Assembly (NCBI GenBank): GCA_030789695.1
Contig: CM061136.1
Span: 135,668,448-135,732,447 of the forward strand
Origin: Scilla litardierei
Lineage: Eukaryota > Streptophyta > Magnoliopsida > Asparagales > Asparagaceae
DNA: 64,000 nucleotides
Reading direction: 5' to 3'
Below the pieces are notes generated by a model. It saw only the letters and a list, made by a program, of their open reading frames with translations, made no database searches and was not told the origin of the DNA. Positions 23,008-34,036 of the stretch are shown one piece after another. The first letter of the stretch is position 1. Every line of letters starts with the position of its first letter. Made by a program: the position numbers and the translations under genes.

Positions 23008-23025
23008 CCGTGCCCACAGGCACGG
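23008..23025 (+). other. Helitron 3'-terminal hairpin
   Basis: CCGTGCCC-AC-AGGCACGG (one mismatch in the stem) lies 7 bases before GACTAG, homologous to 302-319 on the opposite strand. Confidence 0.82.
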
Positions 23026-23036
23026 GTTATGACTAG

Positions 23037-23815
<779 letters not shown>

Positions 23816-25663
23816 TGTTGAGTATTGGACTTATCCCTACTTGGTTTTGATGATGTGCAAACATAAATACTTGTGACTAATCTCCTACTTACAGCTAATC
23901 CATTGTCTAAGCATATCTTGAAGATCAATTAGCAATGGATGTCACTCAAGGATCAAATCAAAGCGTGTAAAATGGATTGGATAATCGAAGATGATGATTG
24001 AAGCTCCTAGAAGACTTCAAGCTCATTCAATAGAAAGACGAGAGGCAAAAACAAGATATAATCTTTTTATTCTCTTTTAACATGTAGCTTAGAAGTAGAA
24101 TTATGTCGGAGCACACACACATCTTTATTTCTATCCTAGGAAGTCATTGAAACTTATTTCCTTGGCCTCCAATTCATTATTCTATAGCAAGTACATTTTG
24201 GACTTTCAACAGGTGACTGCTGAACATTTTACAAGCGCATGTCTCCAACAGTCGTCTGTTTTGCACATACTTTGTCATTTGGTTTTAGGGTTTTCTGCTA
24301 TAACTTTCATCAGGCGACTGCTGTATACAATACAGGTGCTTGTCCAGTTACTGGCACTGGTGACTTGTTAGTCAGTTGCATGTCTCTCTCTTGCCAAAGA
24401 TCTATAACTAGTCATCTTTCAGTCAGACGACTGATGTTAGTTTCACAGTTGCCTGCCCATGGCACATGCGCCTGTGAATGCTTCTTCAATCGCCTGTCGA
24501 TCCTTTTCCTAACATTTTGTGTTTGGCAAGTTACGCAAGTTTCGACCAGACGACTGGTGTTGGTTTCACAGTTGCATGAACATGGCACGTGCGCATGTGG
24601 ATACCACATCAGTCGCTTGTCCTGTCTTCCCAAAACTTCATGAGTTTTCGTAACTTACTCATGTTTTGATCAGTCACCTATAGAAGGTTTCTCAGTCGCC
24701 TGTAGATTTACAGGCGCCTGTCCGACTTTCATCAGTCGACTGTCCTATGTGGCACGTTACCTTGAATTCACACCTACCCTCTGACACAGTACATTAATCG
24801 ACTGTGGTTTCTTCACCAGTCGACTGTCTATTGTGTAAATTCTATTCGTTGGTTGTTTCCACATGGATTTCAAAGAGGTTTTTAGGAATTTTGTTTGAGG
24901 GTTTTAGAGAACCTATAAAGAGAGCTTCTACTATTCCATTGGAGCCTCTCTCTCCCCCAAGCAAGATCCTTAGAATTCAAGCTTTCATTTCTCAAGCTCT
25001 CAAATGTTAAAGCCCTAGATTTCCAATCTCATTCTATTTGCTCTCTAACCTGGAATCAAAGTGATATCCTCTAGGCAATTGGGTGGTGACAAGAGAAAGG
25101 GCTTTCTCTCTTCTTGGAAGAGACTTCAATACAGAACACACTTACTCCTTCAAGTTCGACTTCAAGGCATAGGTGATTGCAAGTGTTGCTATTTCATTAT
25201 TTCATATCTTTCGATATGTTTTTACTCTCGATTTGTGAGAGTGGTTTGCTTGATCCCAAGTTGTGGGAGTCAAGGACATCGATTGTGTTTCGATTTCACT
25301 TGTAGGGTTGCTACAAGTGGGTTTAAAGGAAAACTCAAGTTAACTTGAGTATCCGGAGGTATCCGGGTGGAAGGGACGTAGGATTAACGGGAACAAGTTG
25401 GGATTGATTTGGGTAATCCGAACCTTTGAAACATACTTTGTGTTAGCATTGTTTCATTTTGGGTTTATTTATAAAACCGCATTTATTGTTGGTTAGAAAT
25501 TTAAATTGGTATTACTATCGTTTAAATTTTATAAACACTATTCAACCACCCTTCTAGTGTTTTCCTCATAGCCAGGGTTCTTACACACACTTGACTTAAA
25601 TCATTAGTACCTATATCATTTGTGAATCAAAACTATACTAGGGTGGGTCTCAATATCCCAACA
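23816..25663 (+). mobile_element. 3' LTR of a Sirevirus-like copia
   Basis: Starts TGTTGAGTATTGG directly after the polypurine tract and ends ATATCCCAACA at 25663. At 1.85 kb it is long for a copia LTR. It carries a CAGGCGACTG/CAGTCGCCTG cluster (24205-24830), a TATA box CTATAAAG near 24913 and, downstream, three TTGTGAGAG/TTGTGGGAG-like words. The LTR starting at 55749 has the same start, the same palindrome word and the same layout, so they are related families. Confidence 0.85.
24205..24830 (+). promoter_or_regulatory. Cluster of CAGTCGCCTG / CAGGCGCCTG palindromes
   Basis: About fifteen copies of a CAG-(T/G)CG(A/C)-CTG word in both orientations, for example CAGGCGACTG near 24311, CAGACGACTG near 24423 and 24547, CAGTCGCCTG near 24692, the perfect palindrome ACAGGCGCCTGT near 24710, and CAGTCGACTG near 24732 and 24817. 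They end about 80 bp before the TATA box. Confidence 0.82.
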
Positions 25664-25743
25664 GAGAGTTGTAAGTAGATAATGCATAGAGAAGGGTATT
25701 GAAACTGAGAGTTGTAAGGAGATAAGTTTTTTGTTTTTTTTCA

Positions 25744-26978
25744 GGGAGTTACTTTGCAAACATACCATTTTGCTCAGCACACATATCGAATAAAAAATAT
25801 TCAGTGCACATCATATACATTTTTGAAAAACTAACTTTTACTCAATGCACATATTGGATTACCAAAAATGCCATTAAGTTCACATATCACTTAATTAAAA
25901 ATCACTTAGGCCACATGTCACTTAATTTTTTGCTCTATTTAGTTAATTCAAAACCACTAAGTTCAAAATCACCAAGTTATCGTCTACAAGATTAGTTAAT
26001 AAAAATCACTAAGTTCACTAGCTAGTTAATTAAGTATGTTCACATCCCTCCCTCCCCCGCCTAAACCACCACCCCCACCGCACATCCCCCTACCCCCTTC
26101 CCCCGTCCCCTTCCCAGTCCCCTCCACCTAGCCCCCTCTGCCCCCTCCCCAGCCCCCTTGCCCTTTCCCCAGCCCCACAGCCCTTCCCTTCCTCTCCTAT
26201 TTTCCCCTCCACATGCCCCTCCTCCCATCCCCCATCCCCCCCTTTGCCCGCCCCAGTCCCCTCCTCCACAGCCCCTCCTCCCCATCACCATTGTCCCTTC
26301 GGCCGCCCCAGCCTCCCCAGCCCCAGCCCCACAACGCCCTCCCCCTCCCCAGCCCCCTCCGCCCTCCCCTCCCAAGCCCCCTCTGCCATTCCATCCTCCT
26401 AGTTAATTAACTAATTACTTAATTAACTAATTACCTTCAATAAGATTAGTTAAAAAATTTAATCAATGTAGGAAATCACTAAGTTCACTAAGATTAAAAT
26501 CTAATTACTTAATTAACTAATTCAAAATCACTAAGTTCACATATCAGTTTCTCCAATTAGGTTTTTAGTTAAGTTGTAGGTGTACTAAGTAGAAGAACTA
26601 GAGAAAAAGATAGAGAGGAGAAGAAGAAGAAAAAGAAGGAGAAGAAGAAGAAGAAGAGAGAAGATGTGCAAAATATTTTTTAAAATAAGTAGAAGAAGTG
26701 GATGTGAACCGATTAATTCTTTTAAGTGGGATGTGGGCGATGAGTAATTTGGTATGTGCACCAAGTAATTTATTAAGCGGGATGCGCATGGCGTATAATT
26801 TGGTATATGCGTTGAGTAATTTTTTTAACAGGATGTGCACATTCAGTAATTTGGTATGTGAGTTGAGTAATTTTTTCGCGTGTATTTCTAGGGTTTTTAG
26901 AATGGTAGTTCGTTATTTTTCAAAAACCTTAAGCAGTATGTGCATGGAGCAAAATGGTATGTTCGCAAAGTAACTCCC
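25744..26978. mobile_element. TIR DNA element with C-rich core
   Basis: Ends are inverted repeats of 32 bp with one mismatch: GGGAGTTACTTTGCAAACAT at the left, and its complement ending CGCAAAGTAACTCCC at the right. Weaker homology continues inward (TGTGCACAT, AAATTACT words). No transposase is visible. Neither flank gives a convincing duplication. The core is an unusual C-rich strand (26047-26400) between AT-rich arms with TTAATTAACTAATTAC repeats. This is a non-autonomous MITE-like element of unknown superfamily. Confidence 0.82.
26047..26400. repeat. C-rich polypyrimidine tract
   Basis: About 350 bp of CCCC(T/A) runs on the plus strand with few interruptions, so the minus strand is a dense series of G runs that could form quadruplexes. 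Open frames through it are low-complexity Pro/Ser or Gly/Arg and are not genes. Confidence 0.9.
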
Positions 26979-27255
26979 TATTTTCTGGGGGGTTGGTGTT
27001 GTTGTTTTTTCAAAACGACGCTAATGATATATGGTTCACCAAATATTTAGCATACTTAGAACAGTAAGATCAAAATCAATGGTAATAATTTTCAAAAAAA
27101 ATTCTGAAGCATGGCTGTATATTTTATAATGTAAAGACAAGATGTTCTTACTGTTAGAGTTGGGTTCATACTAGCCGGCATAATGGTTGCCAATTCATAC
27201 AATGCATCAAGCAATTTGGCTTTGCATTTAAAATTTTCTTACAGGTTATACTCTT
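26979..27255. other. Unassigned gap
   Basis: Ordinary AT-rich sequence between the TIR element and the Sirevirus 3' LTR. Nothing recognised. Confidence 0.6.
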
Positions 27256-28078
27256 TGAAATTCAGTACTTAGATGTTAATCAAACAAATATGCATGAACA
27301 TGCAGAAATTTCAAAACGATATGCAAGAGCTTGGTAACGCAGTTAGGTGCAAACACCTACATCTGCGGGGCCACACCCAAAAAATCAGATTATTTAACTA
27401 TAATAAAAATGATTACAATCACTAATATCAGATTTCTATCAGGAGGATCATACTCCACCTTAATACAAACCGCGATGGGTGATCTCAGTCAAACCCATGG
27501 AGTATTCTATGCAAGCTTCCCTTGCACAACCGACTAGTTCAACTCCCTTGAACCCTACCTCAAGTAGCCATCGGCCTCCTTTCCATGATATAATCACCGA
27601 TCTTCACAAAAGAGATAAAAACCCTAGCACAATCTGCATGGCCCATATATATGATGGCTCTCCTTCAATCTAGGAGCTGTTATGGAAATCAGCTAAATTG
27701 GAATCCATGCAGATTTTGCGGCTCGCAAATCTAGGAACCACTTCGGGTAAGTGATCCCGCACAAATCGGAGCCCATAGTTTTCTGCGGGTATATGGCTTT
27801 AATTAAATCTTCAGCAGATCTTATACACAACAGCCTACAACAGAATATTTCGAGAGAATAACAATATAAGATCTTAATTAAGCTATTCTAATAATAGATC
27901 TTCAACACTTGTAGCCTGAACTTCTATTCATCAAATCAAAAAGGCATGTTGCACACCATGTTGCAACATGACTTACAACATGACTAATAATATAACTTAA
28001 ACAATGATCCGCCACACCAAGATCTACTTATATAACCAAGTGCCACTAATGACAAAACTATCACACCACGTGTAAACA
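27256..28078 (-). repeat. 3' LTR of the Sirevirus-class element
   Basis: Aligns with 35734-36355: both have TGAAATTCAGTACTTAGAT at the lower edge and TATCACACCACGTGT at the upper edge. This copy keeps about 220 bp (roughly 27749-27968) absent from the other LTR. It contains the palindromic word ATGTTGCAACAT near 27958. Confidence 0.88.
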
Positions 28079-28083
28079 AACAA

Positions 28084-28103
28084 ACCCCCCCCCCCCCTTT
28101 GGC
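28084..28103 (-). other. Polypurine tract of the Sirevirus-class element
   Basis: On the minus strand AAAGGGGGGGGGGGGGG directly precedes the 3' LTR. A second G tract (AAAGGGGGGAT) lies near 28340-28350, so more than one candidate tract exists. Confidence 0.7.
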
Positions 28104-28599
28104 ATTTAGTGGCACAATCATCATAAGGAGAGTCATGTAGAAATAAGAACTAGGTCAACAATCATCATAAGTAGAGAAGTTCATTTTCAACAAGGAACAA
28201 AAACAGCCAGGCACAGTCAGACATATACACCCACCAACTGTTTCACCAGACATAACCACCAACCAGACATAGACAACCACCAACTGTTTGTTTCACCAAA
28301 TATAACAGCACAACACCATATATCAGCACATCACATATATCCCCCCTTTGTGCCACAAAATCCAAAGAATTTAACTAACCTTAGGTATTCCCACCAGCAC
28401 CATCAGAATCCTTAGTGAAAGAAGAGGGCAGCGTGCTCTTCAAAAAAACAACCCTGCTTTCAAATAAGGCTTTCTGAGTCTGAAGAAGCCCAATGTGAGT
28501 GTCAACATCCTTTATAGCAGCCTCAAATATGGAAATATCTTCAAGAATGTGTGATTTTGCTACAGCAGCACTTACAGATTCTGTAGGACTAAGGGCAGG

Positions 28600-30408
28600 A
28601 AAGGACTAACCAATATGGGAAACTGTATGAGATGGCATAGAGCCAATAACAGGAGTAGCAGTAGACATGGATGAGATATCATCAAACTTACCAGCAACTG
28701 ATCTCACTGTGAAACCAATACTTTCAAAAGAGACAGTCAACTCATGGGTAGAGGGTAGAATCTTCTGGGTTTGATGTAATAAGGAAATGAGACAAGGATG
28801 GGGCAAGTAAATGGATGTAATAGTATACTCTGCCGGAGACAAAATAGAATCAAAGATAATTCTCCCCAGATTGAAGGGCTATTTGGTTCCAGCACAATGC
28901 AACTTCCTGGATATATCTTTTGTAACAACTGATACATTTGAGGTGGGAAGCCAGTTTCTTGTGGCAAGACGATAGACCAAAAAATATCTGGTTGTCAATG
29001 AAGAGCAGGGGAAAGATGTGGCCTTTGGCCAGCATACCAACTTATTACCAGTGATAACTTTAATGAAGTTGTCATAATCAGCACCAGCAGTATCAACCAA
29101 TGACGAGAGAGAGGTAGGACAAGTCCATTTCAGGAGCTTGTTAATCACAGAAGGGGAGAAGGAAACAATTCTCCCTGTGACATAAGAACAAAATGACCTC
29201 CTGGATTGGGAAACTCCTGCAGACCTTGATAAATTGCAATAAACTCTCTAACTAGAACATGGTTGAAAGATTTGAAACAAGTGGCAGAATGGAACAAACT
29301 GATATCCTTCAACACTGACACAAACTGAGTCTTGGAGAAGGAGGTAATAGACAAGTGCTTCTCTGCTAGAATGGTCCTGTCAGAGTAGAGTGGCCATCTT
29401 TTCTTGGAGGCCTAATCAAAAAACATTCTGTTCATTACATCTGAGACCGTAAATAAGGAAGGAGAGGAAGAACCGGTATCTGAGATGAGTCGAGCACTTT
29501 TTGATGGAGATGTGGAATTAGAGGTAGAGGGGACAGCTCTTTTCTTTGAAGAGGTCCTTTGCTTACGAGAGGGCGAAGGAATCTCGGCAGCAGGCACAGT
29601 CTGGGATGGATTATTGGAAGGAACTGAAATATCAGGAGCTGCAGAGGGGCATGTTGCATCTTGTGTTGCAACATCAGTCGTCATATCCTGTTCGACTTGA
29701 GAAGATGTTGCAACATGGTGTCTAACATCAGATGCAACATAGTCTTGGGTTGAAACATTTGATGCAACAACATGTTCAACTTTAGGTGCATCCGCAAATC
29801 TAACCTCAGTAGGATTATCAGACAGAATATTGCGATCAACATGGGCGACATTATCCTCTATGTGATAGTCATCAACAACTTCTACGGGAATTTCATGCCC
29901 TTGGCCCCAATCTTGATCAGTGGAGTTTGGTGGAAAAGATGTTTCCTCAGCACCTGCTTCGCAACCCCTAGTCTCGATAGATATATACATCGATGAATCT
30001 GACTCTTCCAATACTACTATGTCTGTCAATTTAACAGATGAGCGACGAGATCGACATGTTACCAAATATACAGTATCGAACAACACAGACACTCCTTAGA
30101 GCCCCTCCTAGTTTGTCAAGTCGAATGTGACCAACACGAACTCCAGAAAAATCCATATAAGAGAGATCAAATTTCTTGTCTGTCTCTCGAAGATGCCGGA
30201 ACCAATCTTGAATAGTGACTGGAACCGACGACTTCAAAAATGAAGAAGGTACCTCTCGCTGAACAAAAATTGGGGAAAATGGCACAATCTCCAAATTCGC
30301 CATGGCACTAGGATGCATGTGAACAGAGGACATTGGAGAGAGCGAGGAAGAGGAAGGAGAACAGAAAGACGCTCTGGTTGATCGGGATGCCACCCATTTC
30401 TTCTTCAT
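28600..30408 (-). pseudogene. Extra ORF of Sirevirus, plant-transposon-protein-like
   Basis: Same strand as pol, between RNase H and the 3' LTR. It begins MKKKWVASRSTRASFC at 30408 and continues in three frames. The middle part (29412-30092) is acidic and Ser/Pro-rich with a repeated VATSDVATQDAT-type phrase and a basic KQRTSSKKRAVPS stretch resembling a nuclear signal. The C-terminal part (28600-29400) contains LVREFIAIYQGL, VITGNKLVCWPK and NLGRIIFDSILS-like words typical of 'putative plant transposon protein' domains found next to retroelements. I see no signal peptide or convincing membrane segment, so it is not clearly env-like. Frameshifts near 30085, 29405 and 29150 break it. Domain assignment is moderate. 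Confidence 0.6.
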
Positions 30409-30699
30409 TGGAGGAAGAGAGGATGACGAGGCTGCCGCCTTTACTGAAGAGAAGCGTCATGAGTAGCGACGAGGCTATTGAGCAAACTGTCGATCTTGAT
30501 CGCTGGCCATTAAGATGGAGAGGGGAGAAACTTTCGTAGGAAGAAACAATGAAACCCTAGAAAAACAATCTTCCTTTTTCGAAACAAATGAGAGCTGAAT
30601 ATTTGAGCGCAGAGATCAAAGGACGAATCTCAGCAAATCTCAATGGCCTCTTTAAGTCATAACTTCTGCAATGTTGCAACATGTACATTAATTTTTGAA

Positions 30700-31348
30700 T
30701 AAAAATTAAATGCGGCAAAGCCCAATAGCTTGCCGTAGCTCTTCAAATCTGCCTGAGTCAAGTGGTTTGGTAAGGATATCTGCCAGTTGACTGGATGTTG
30801 CAACATACCCCATGACAAGGACTTTTTCCTCAACCAATTCTCTGATAAAATAATGACGTATGTCAATGTGCTTTGTCCTAGAGTGTTGCACTGGATTCTT
30901 GAAAATATTGATAGCACTTTGATTGTCACATAGAATAGTTAACACAGCTTGTTCAACTCCATAGTAATAGTTAACAGAGCTTGTTCAACTCCATAGTCCA
31001 TCAGCATCTGTTTTATCCACAATAATTGAGTGTAAAAACTTCCAGCAGTAATGTACTCAGTTTCTACAGTAGATAGGGAAATTGAGTTCTGCTTTTTACT
31101 GTACCATGAAACAAGCTTATTTCATACATAGAAACACCAATCAGTAGTACTTTTTTGTCATCAGCATTACCTGCCCAATCAGCATCACTGTATCTAGAGA
31201 GAAGAGTATTAGTATCCTTGGTATACCAGAAACTATAGTCAGTAGTACCATTTATGTATCTGATAATTCTTTTGACTGCAATACGATGTGACTTTTAAGG
31301 AGCAGCTTGATAGCGAGCACAAACTCCCACACTAAAACTAATGTCAGG
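30700..31348 (-). pseudogene. Copia RNase H
   Basis: Minus-strand motifs are SDADWAGNADDKKS, GSFYTQLLWIKQ, LCDNQSAINIFKNP and HIDIRHYFIRELV, then ADILTKPL. DNQSAI and HIDIRYHF-type words are the classic copia RNase H signature, with the acidic residues DAD and DN kept. A direct duplication of about 32 bp at roughly 30936-30999 (GTTAACA.AGCTTGTTCAAC twice) and several stops disrupt the frame. Confidence 0.88.
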
Positions 31349-33037
31349 TTAGTTGGCCGTTAGATATAAAAGAATCCCAATCATACTTCTGTACATCGTA
31401 ACTTCAACTGACTTCCCACCATCATCCTTAGCGAGTTTGTCACTTGTAGACATTGGAGTACGGACATGTCTGGCATTTTTTAACCCAAACCTCTTCACAA
31501 AATTCCTTGCATACTTACTTTGAGAAATAAACATTCCTTCTTTGGATTGTTTCACTTGAAGTCCAAGGAATATATTGGGTTTACCAACCATGCTCATTTC
31601 AAATTCCTTTTGCATAAGATCAATAAATTCTTGAACTAGATTATGAGAAGTAGACCTGAACACAATATCATCAACATATATCTGAGCAACTATCACTGCA
31701 GACTTGGTTTTCTGAACAAACAATGTCTTGTCAGCTCCCCCTCTTTCATAGCCTTTCTGAAGTAGATATTTGGTTAGCCTATCATGCCAAGCACTTTGTG
31801 CCTGCTTCAAACCATAAAGAGCCTTTTTCAACTGATACACATGACCTGGAAAGAAGGGATCCTCGAAACCTTTGGGCTGCTCTACATATACTTCTTCGTT
31901 CAGAATACCATTAAGGAAGGCACTCTTCACATCCATCTGATGGAGTTTGAAATTGAAGCTACATGCCACTGCAAGCAGAAGTCTGATGGATTCCAGTCGA
32001 GCTACAGGGGCAAAGGTCTCATCAAAGTCTACACCTTCAAATTGAGCATAGCCTTGAGCAACACGTCTTACTTTGTTGTGGATGATGTTCCCTTTCTTAT
32101 TAGTCTTGTTTTTAAAGATCCATTTTGTACAGATAACATTCACCCCATTTGGTCTTTCAACAAGAGTCCATACATCATTTCTTTCAAACTGATTCAGTTC
32201 TTCTTGCATAGCTGCCACCCAGTATTCATCTGCAACAGCTTCCTTCACAGTCTTTGGTTCAACTAAGGAGAGAAAGCAAACATACCCAGCTAGGTCACAA
32301 TATTTGACACGGCTCGTGCCTCTTGTACGACGATCTTCATAAATATCTCCAATGACCTGCTCAGGAGGATGGTTCCTGATAACTCTAGTAATGCCATCAT
32401 GAGTGTGAGCAACATGTTGATCGTTTTGGAGTTTCTCAGCTGATGTTGTATCTTGTGTTGCAACATCAGTTACAACATGATCATGTGTTGTATATTGTAT
32501 TGCAACATCAGTTACAACACAATCTTCTTCCTCTGTGCACTCTTCTTGTAGGGAGCTGCCTTCACTCGTGGTAATCTCTTTTTGCTGATCAAAATCATCC
32601 ATAGTAACGTTAATAGATTCCATCGTGTATTTAGTACGTTGGTTGAACACTCGATATGCACGGTTAGATGTAGAATACCCCAGAAATATTCCTTCAACAC
32701 ATTTGGCGTCAAACTTCCCTCTTTGAGTACGATCATTTAATATATAGCACTTGATCCCGAAGATGTGGAAATACGAAACAGTTGGCTTTCTTCCCTTCCA
32801 AATCTCATATGGAGTTTTCTCAGTTCTTGGTCGGAGGTAAACTCTGTTGATTGTATAACACGCCGTAGTAATAGCTTCATCCCACCACCTCACACCGACT
32901 CCTCTGGCATTTAGCATAACCCGAGCCATCTCTTGCAGTGTACGATTCTTTCTCTTAACCACTCCATTCTGTTGAGGAGTCTTTGGAGCAGAAAATTCAT
33001 GAGCAATCCTTTGGGATTCACAGAAAGCAGCAAACAA
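31349..33037 (-). pseudogene. Copia integrase C terminus plus reverse transcriptase
   Basis: A single open frame of 562 codons. It begins in the integrase core (FAAFCESQRIAHEFSAPKTP, PQQNGVV) and passes through GRKPTVSYFHIFG. The linker holds two VVTDVATQDTT-type repeats. The RT has KWIFKNKTNKKGN, EGVDFDETFAPVARLESIR, MDVKSAFLNGIL, YGLKQAQSAWHDRL and the catalytic YVDD, then FLGLQVKQ. The RT looks intact. The integrase catalytic Glu of VVERKN is Lys here (VVKRKN), which should abolish DDE activity. Confidence 0.92.
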
Positions 33038-33480
33038 CCGATTTTCAAATTCCTTTCCATGATCACTCCTGATTCTAACTATCTTGTAGATAATGCTTCC
33101 TTTCTCATTTTGAATACGAATACATAGTTTCTTAAAGGCTTCAAATGTATCCTATTTTTCTTTAAGAAAATCTACCCAGGTAAACCTAGAAAAATCATCA
33201 ACACAAACAAAGATGTATTTCTTGCCTCCAACACTAGTTTCAGACGTTGGTCTAATGAGATCCATATGGAGAAGTTCCAGAATTATGGATGTAGTAATGA
33301 TTTGCAGTTATTTATGACTTGATTTCTGCTACTCACCAATTGACAAGGGCCGCAAACACCTTCCTTCTTCTTGTTTAACACAGGCGTTCCTCTGACGACT
33401 CCGACCTTAGAGATTTTGACAAGGGTTTTGAAGTTCAGATGCCAAGTTTTTTATGCAACTGTTCAGATTCATCTGCACCT
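33037..33480 (-). pseudogene. Copia integrase N-terminal and core part
   Basis: Minus-strand fragments include the zinc-binding region remains, FTWVDFLKEK and RIRSDHGKEFEN, the second catalytic Asp region of the DDE core. Stops near 33150 (TAG in FLKEK-stop) and frameshifts separate it from both the protease frame and the long RT frame. Confidence 0.78.
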
Positions 33481-33482
33481 GT

Positions 33483-34025
33483 TCAAAGACAAGTTTTAGT
33501 CTCTTGTTGGAGATAACAGTTGTCGACAAATCTTTTCCCTATAAGTATGCATTCATCATCAGTATTAAACACTAGACATTTCTCCTTAGTGAATCTTACT
33601 AATAGCCCATGATAACACATCTGACTGATACTGATAAGGTTAGCTTTTAGGTCTTCGACATGCAGTACGTTCTTGAGTTTAGGAAGACCGATCACCTTTA
33701 AATATCCCTTTCCTACAACTTTGCTTCTTCGTCCGTCACCAAACGTCACACGACCCTCAGTACATATTTTGTAGTTATCAAGGAGTTTCTTGTTGCCAAT
33801 CATATGTCGAGAGCACCCACTGTCAAAATACCATATGTTAAAAGAGGATGCTATCAAGGATGTGTAAGCAACCTTGCAATACAATTCTGACTTCTTCACC
33901 CATTGCTTCTTCATTCTCGTGTTAGAATGTCTAACCGTTCTTCCTTCCAAGAAATGTCGCAAACGGCTAAAATAGTTCTCTCTGAATGACCAATGAACTT
34001 GCAATAACACGTACAGGACTATCAC
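33483..34025 (-). pseudogene. Copia protease region
   Basis: Contains WYFDSGCSRHMIGNKKLL, the aspartic protease active site (DSG) of copia Pol, followed by VTFGDGRRSKVVGKGYLKVIGL and VLHVEDLKANLISISQ. These are the usual gag-pre-integrase blocks, so the region is conserved though the frame is shifted from its neighbours. Confidence 0.9.
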
Positions 34026-34036
34026 CTTTGTTGGCT

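Larger units (their letters stand above)
21278..23036 (+). mobile_element. Non-autonomous Helitron carrying a GH17 fragment
   Basis: The 5' end is TCTATATATTAAAACACAG and the 3' end is GGGTTATGACTAG, with outer bases A and T. A hairpin (23008-23025) lies 7 bases inside that 3' tail. The last 110 bp match, in reverse complement, the 3' end of the long Helitron at 291-12623. Length is 1.76 kb. It encodes no transposition protein and carries a gene fragment, as many plant Helitrons do. Confidence 0.8.

Noticed and set aside
25744..25776. 9-bp Mutator-type duplication at the TIR element
   Set aside because: Flanks (TTTTTTTCA and TATTTTCTG) agree only partly and are T-rich, so similarity is weak.
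26061..26406. Pro-rich and Gly-rich frames of 65-104 codons on both strands
   Set aside because: Translation of a C-rich low-complexity tract, open in several frames at once because it lacks A/T stop codons.
28600..30408. Retroviral-type envelope gene
   Set aside because: No signal peptide, transmembrane segment or furin-like pattern visible; content fits plant-transposon-associated proteins better.
31784..32266. 160-codon plus-strand frame
   Set aside because: Antisense to copia RT, whose motifs are clear on the minus strand.
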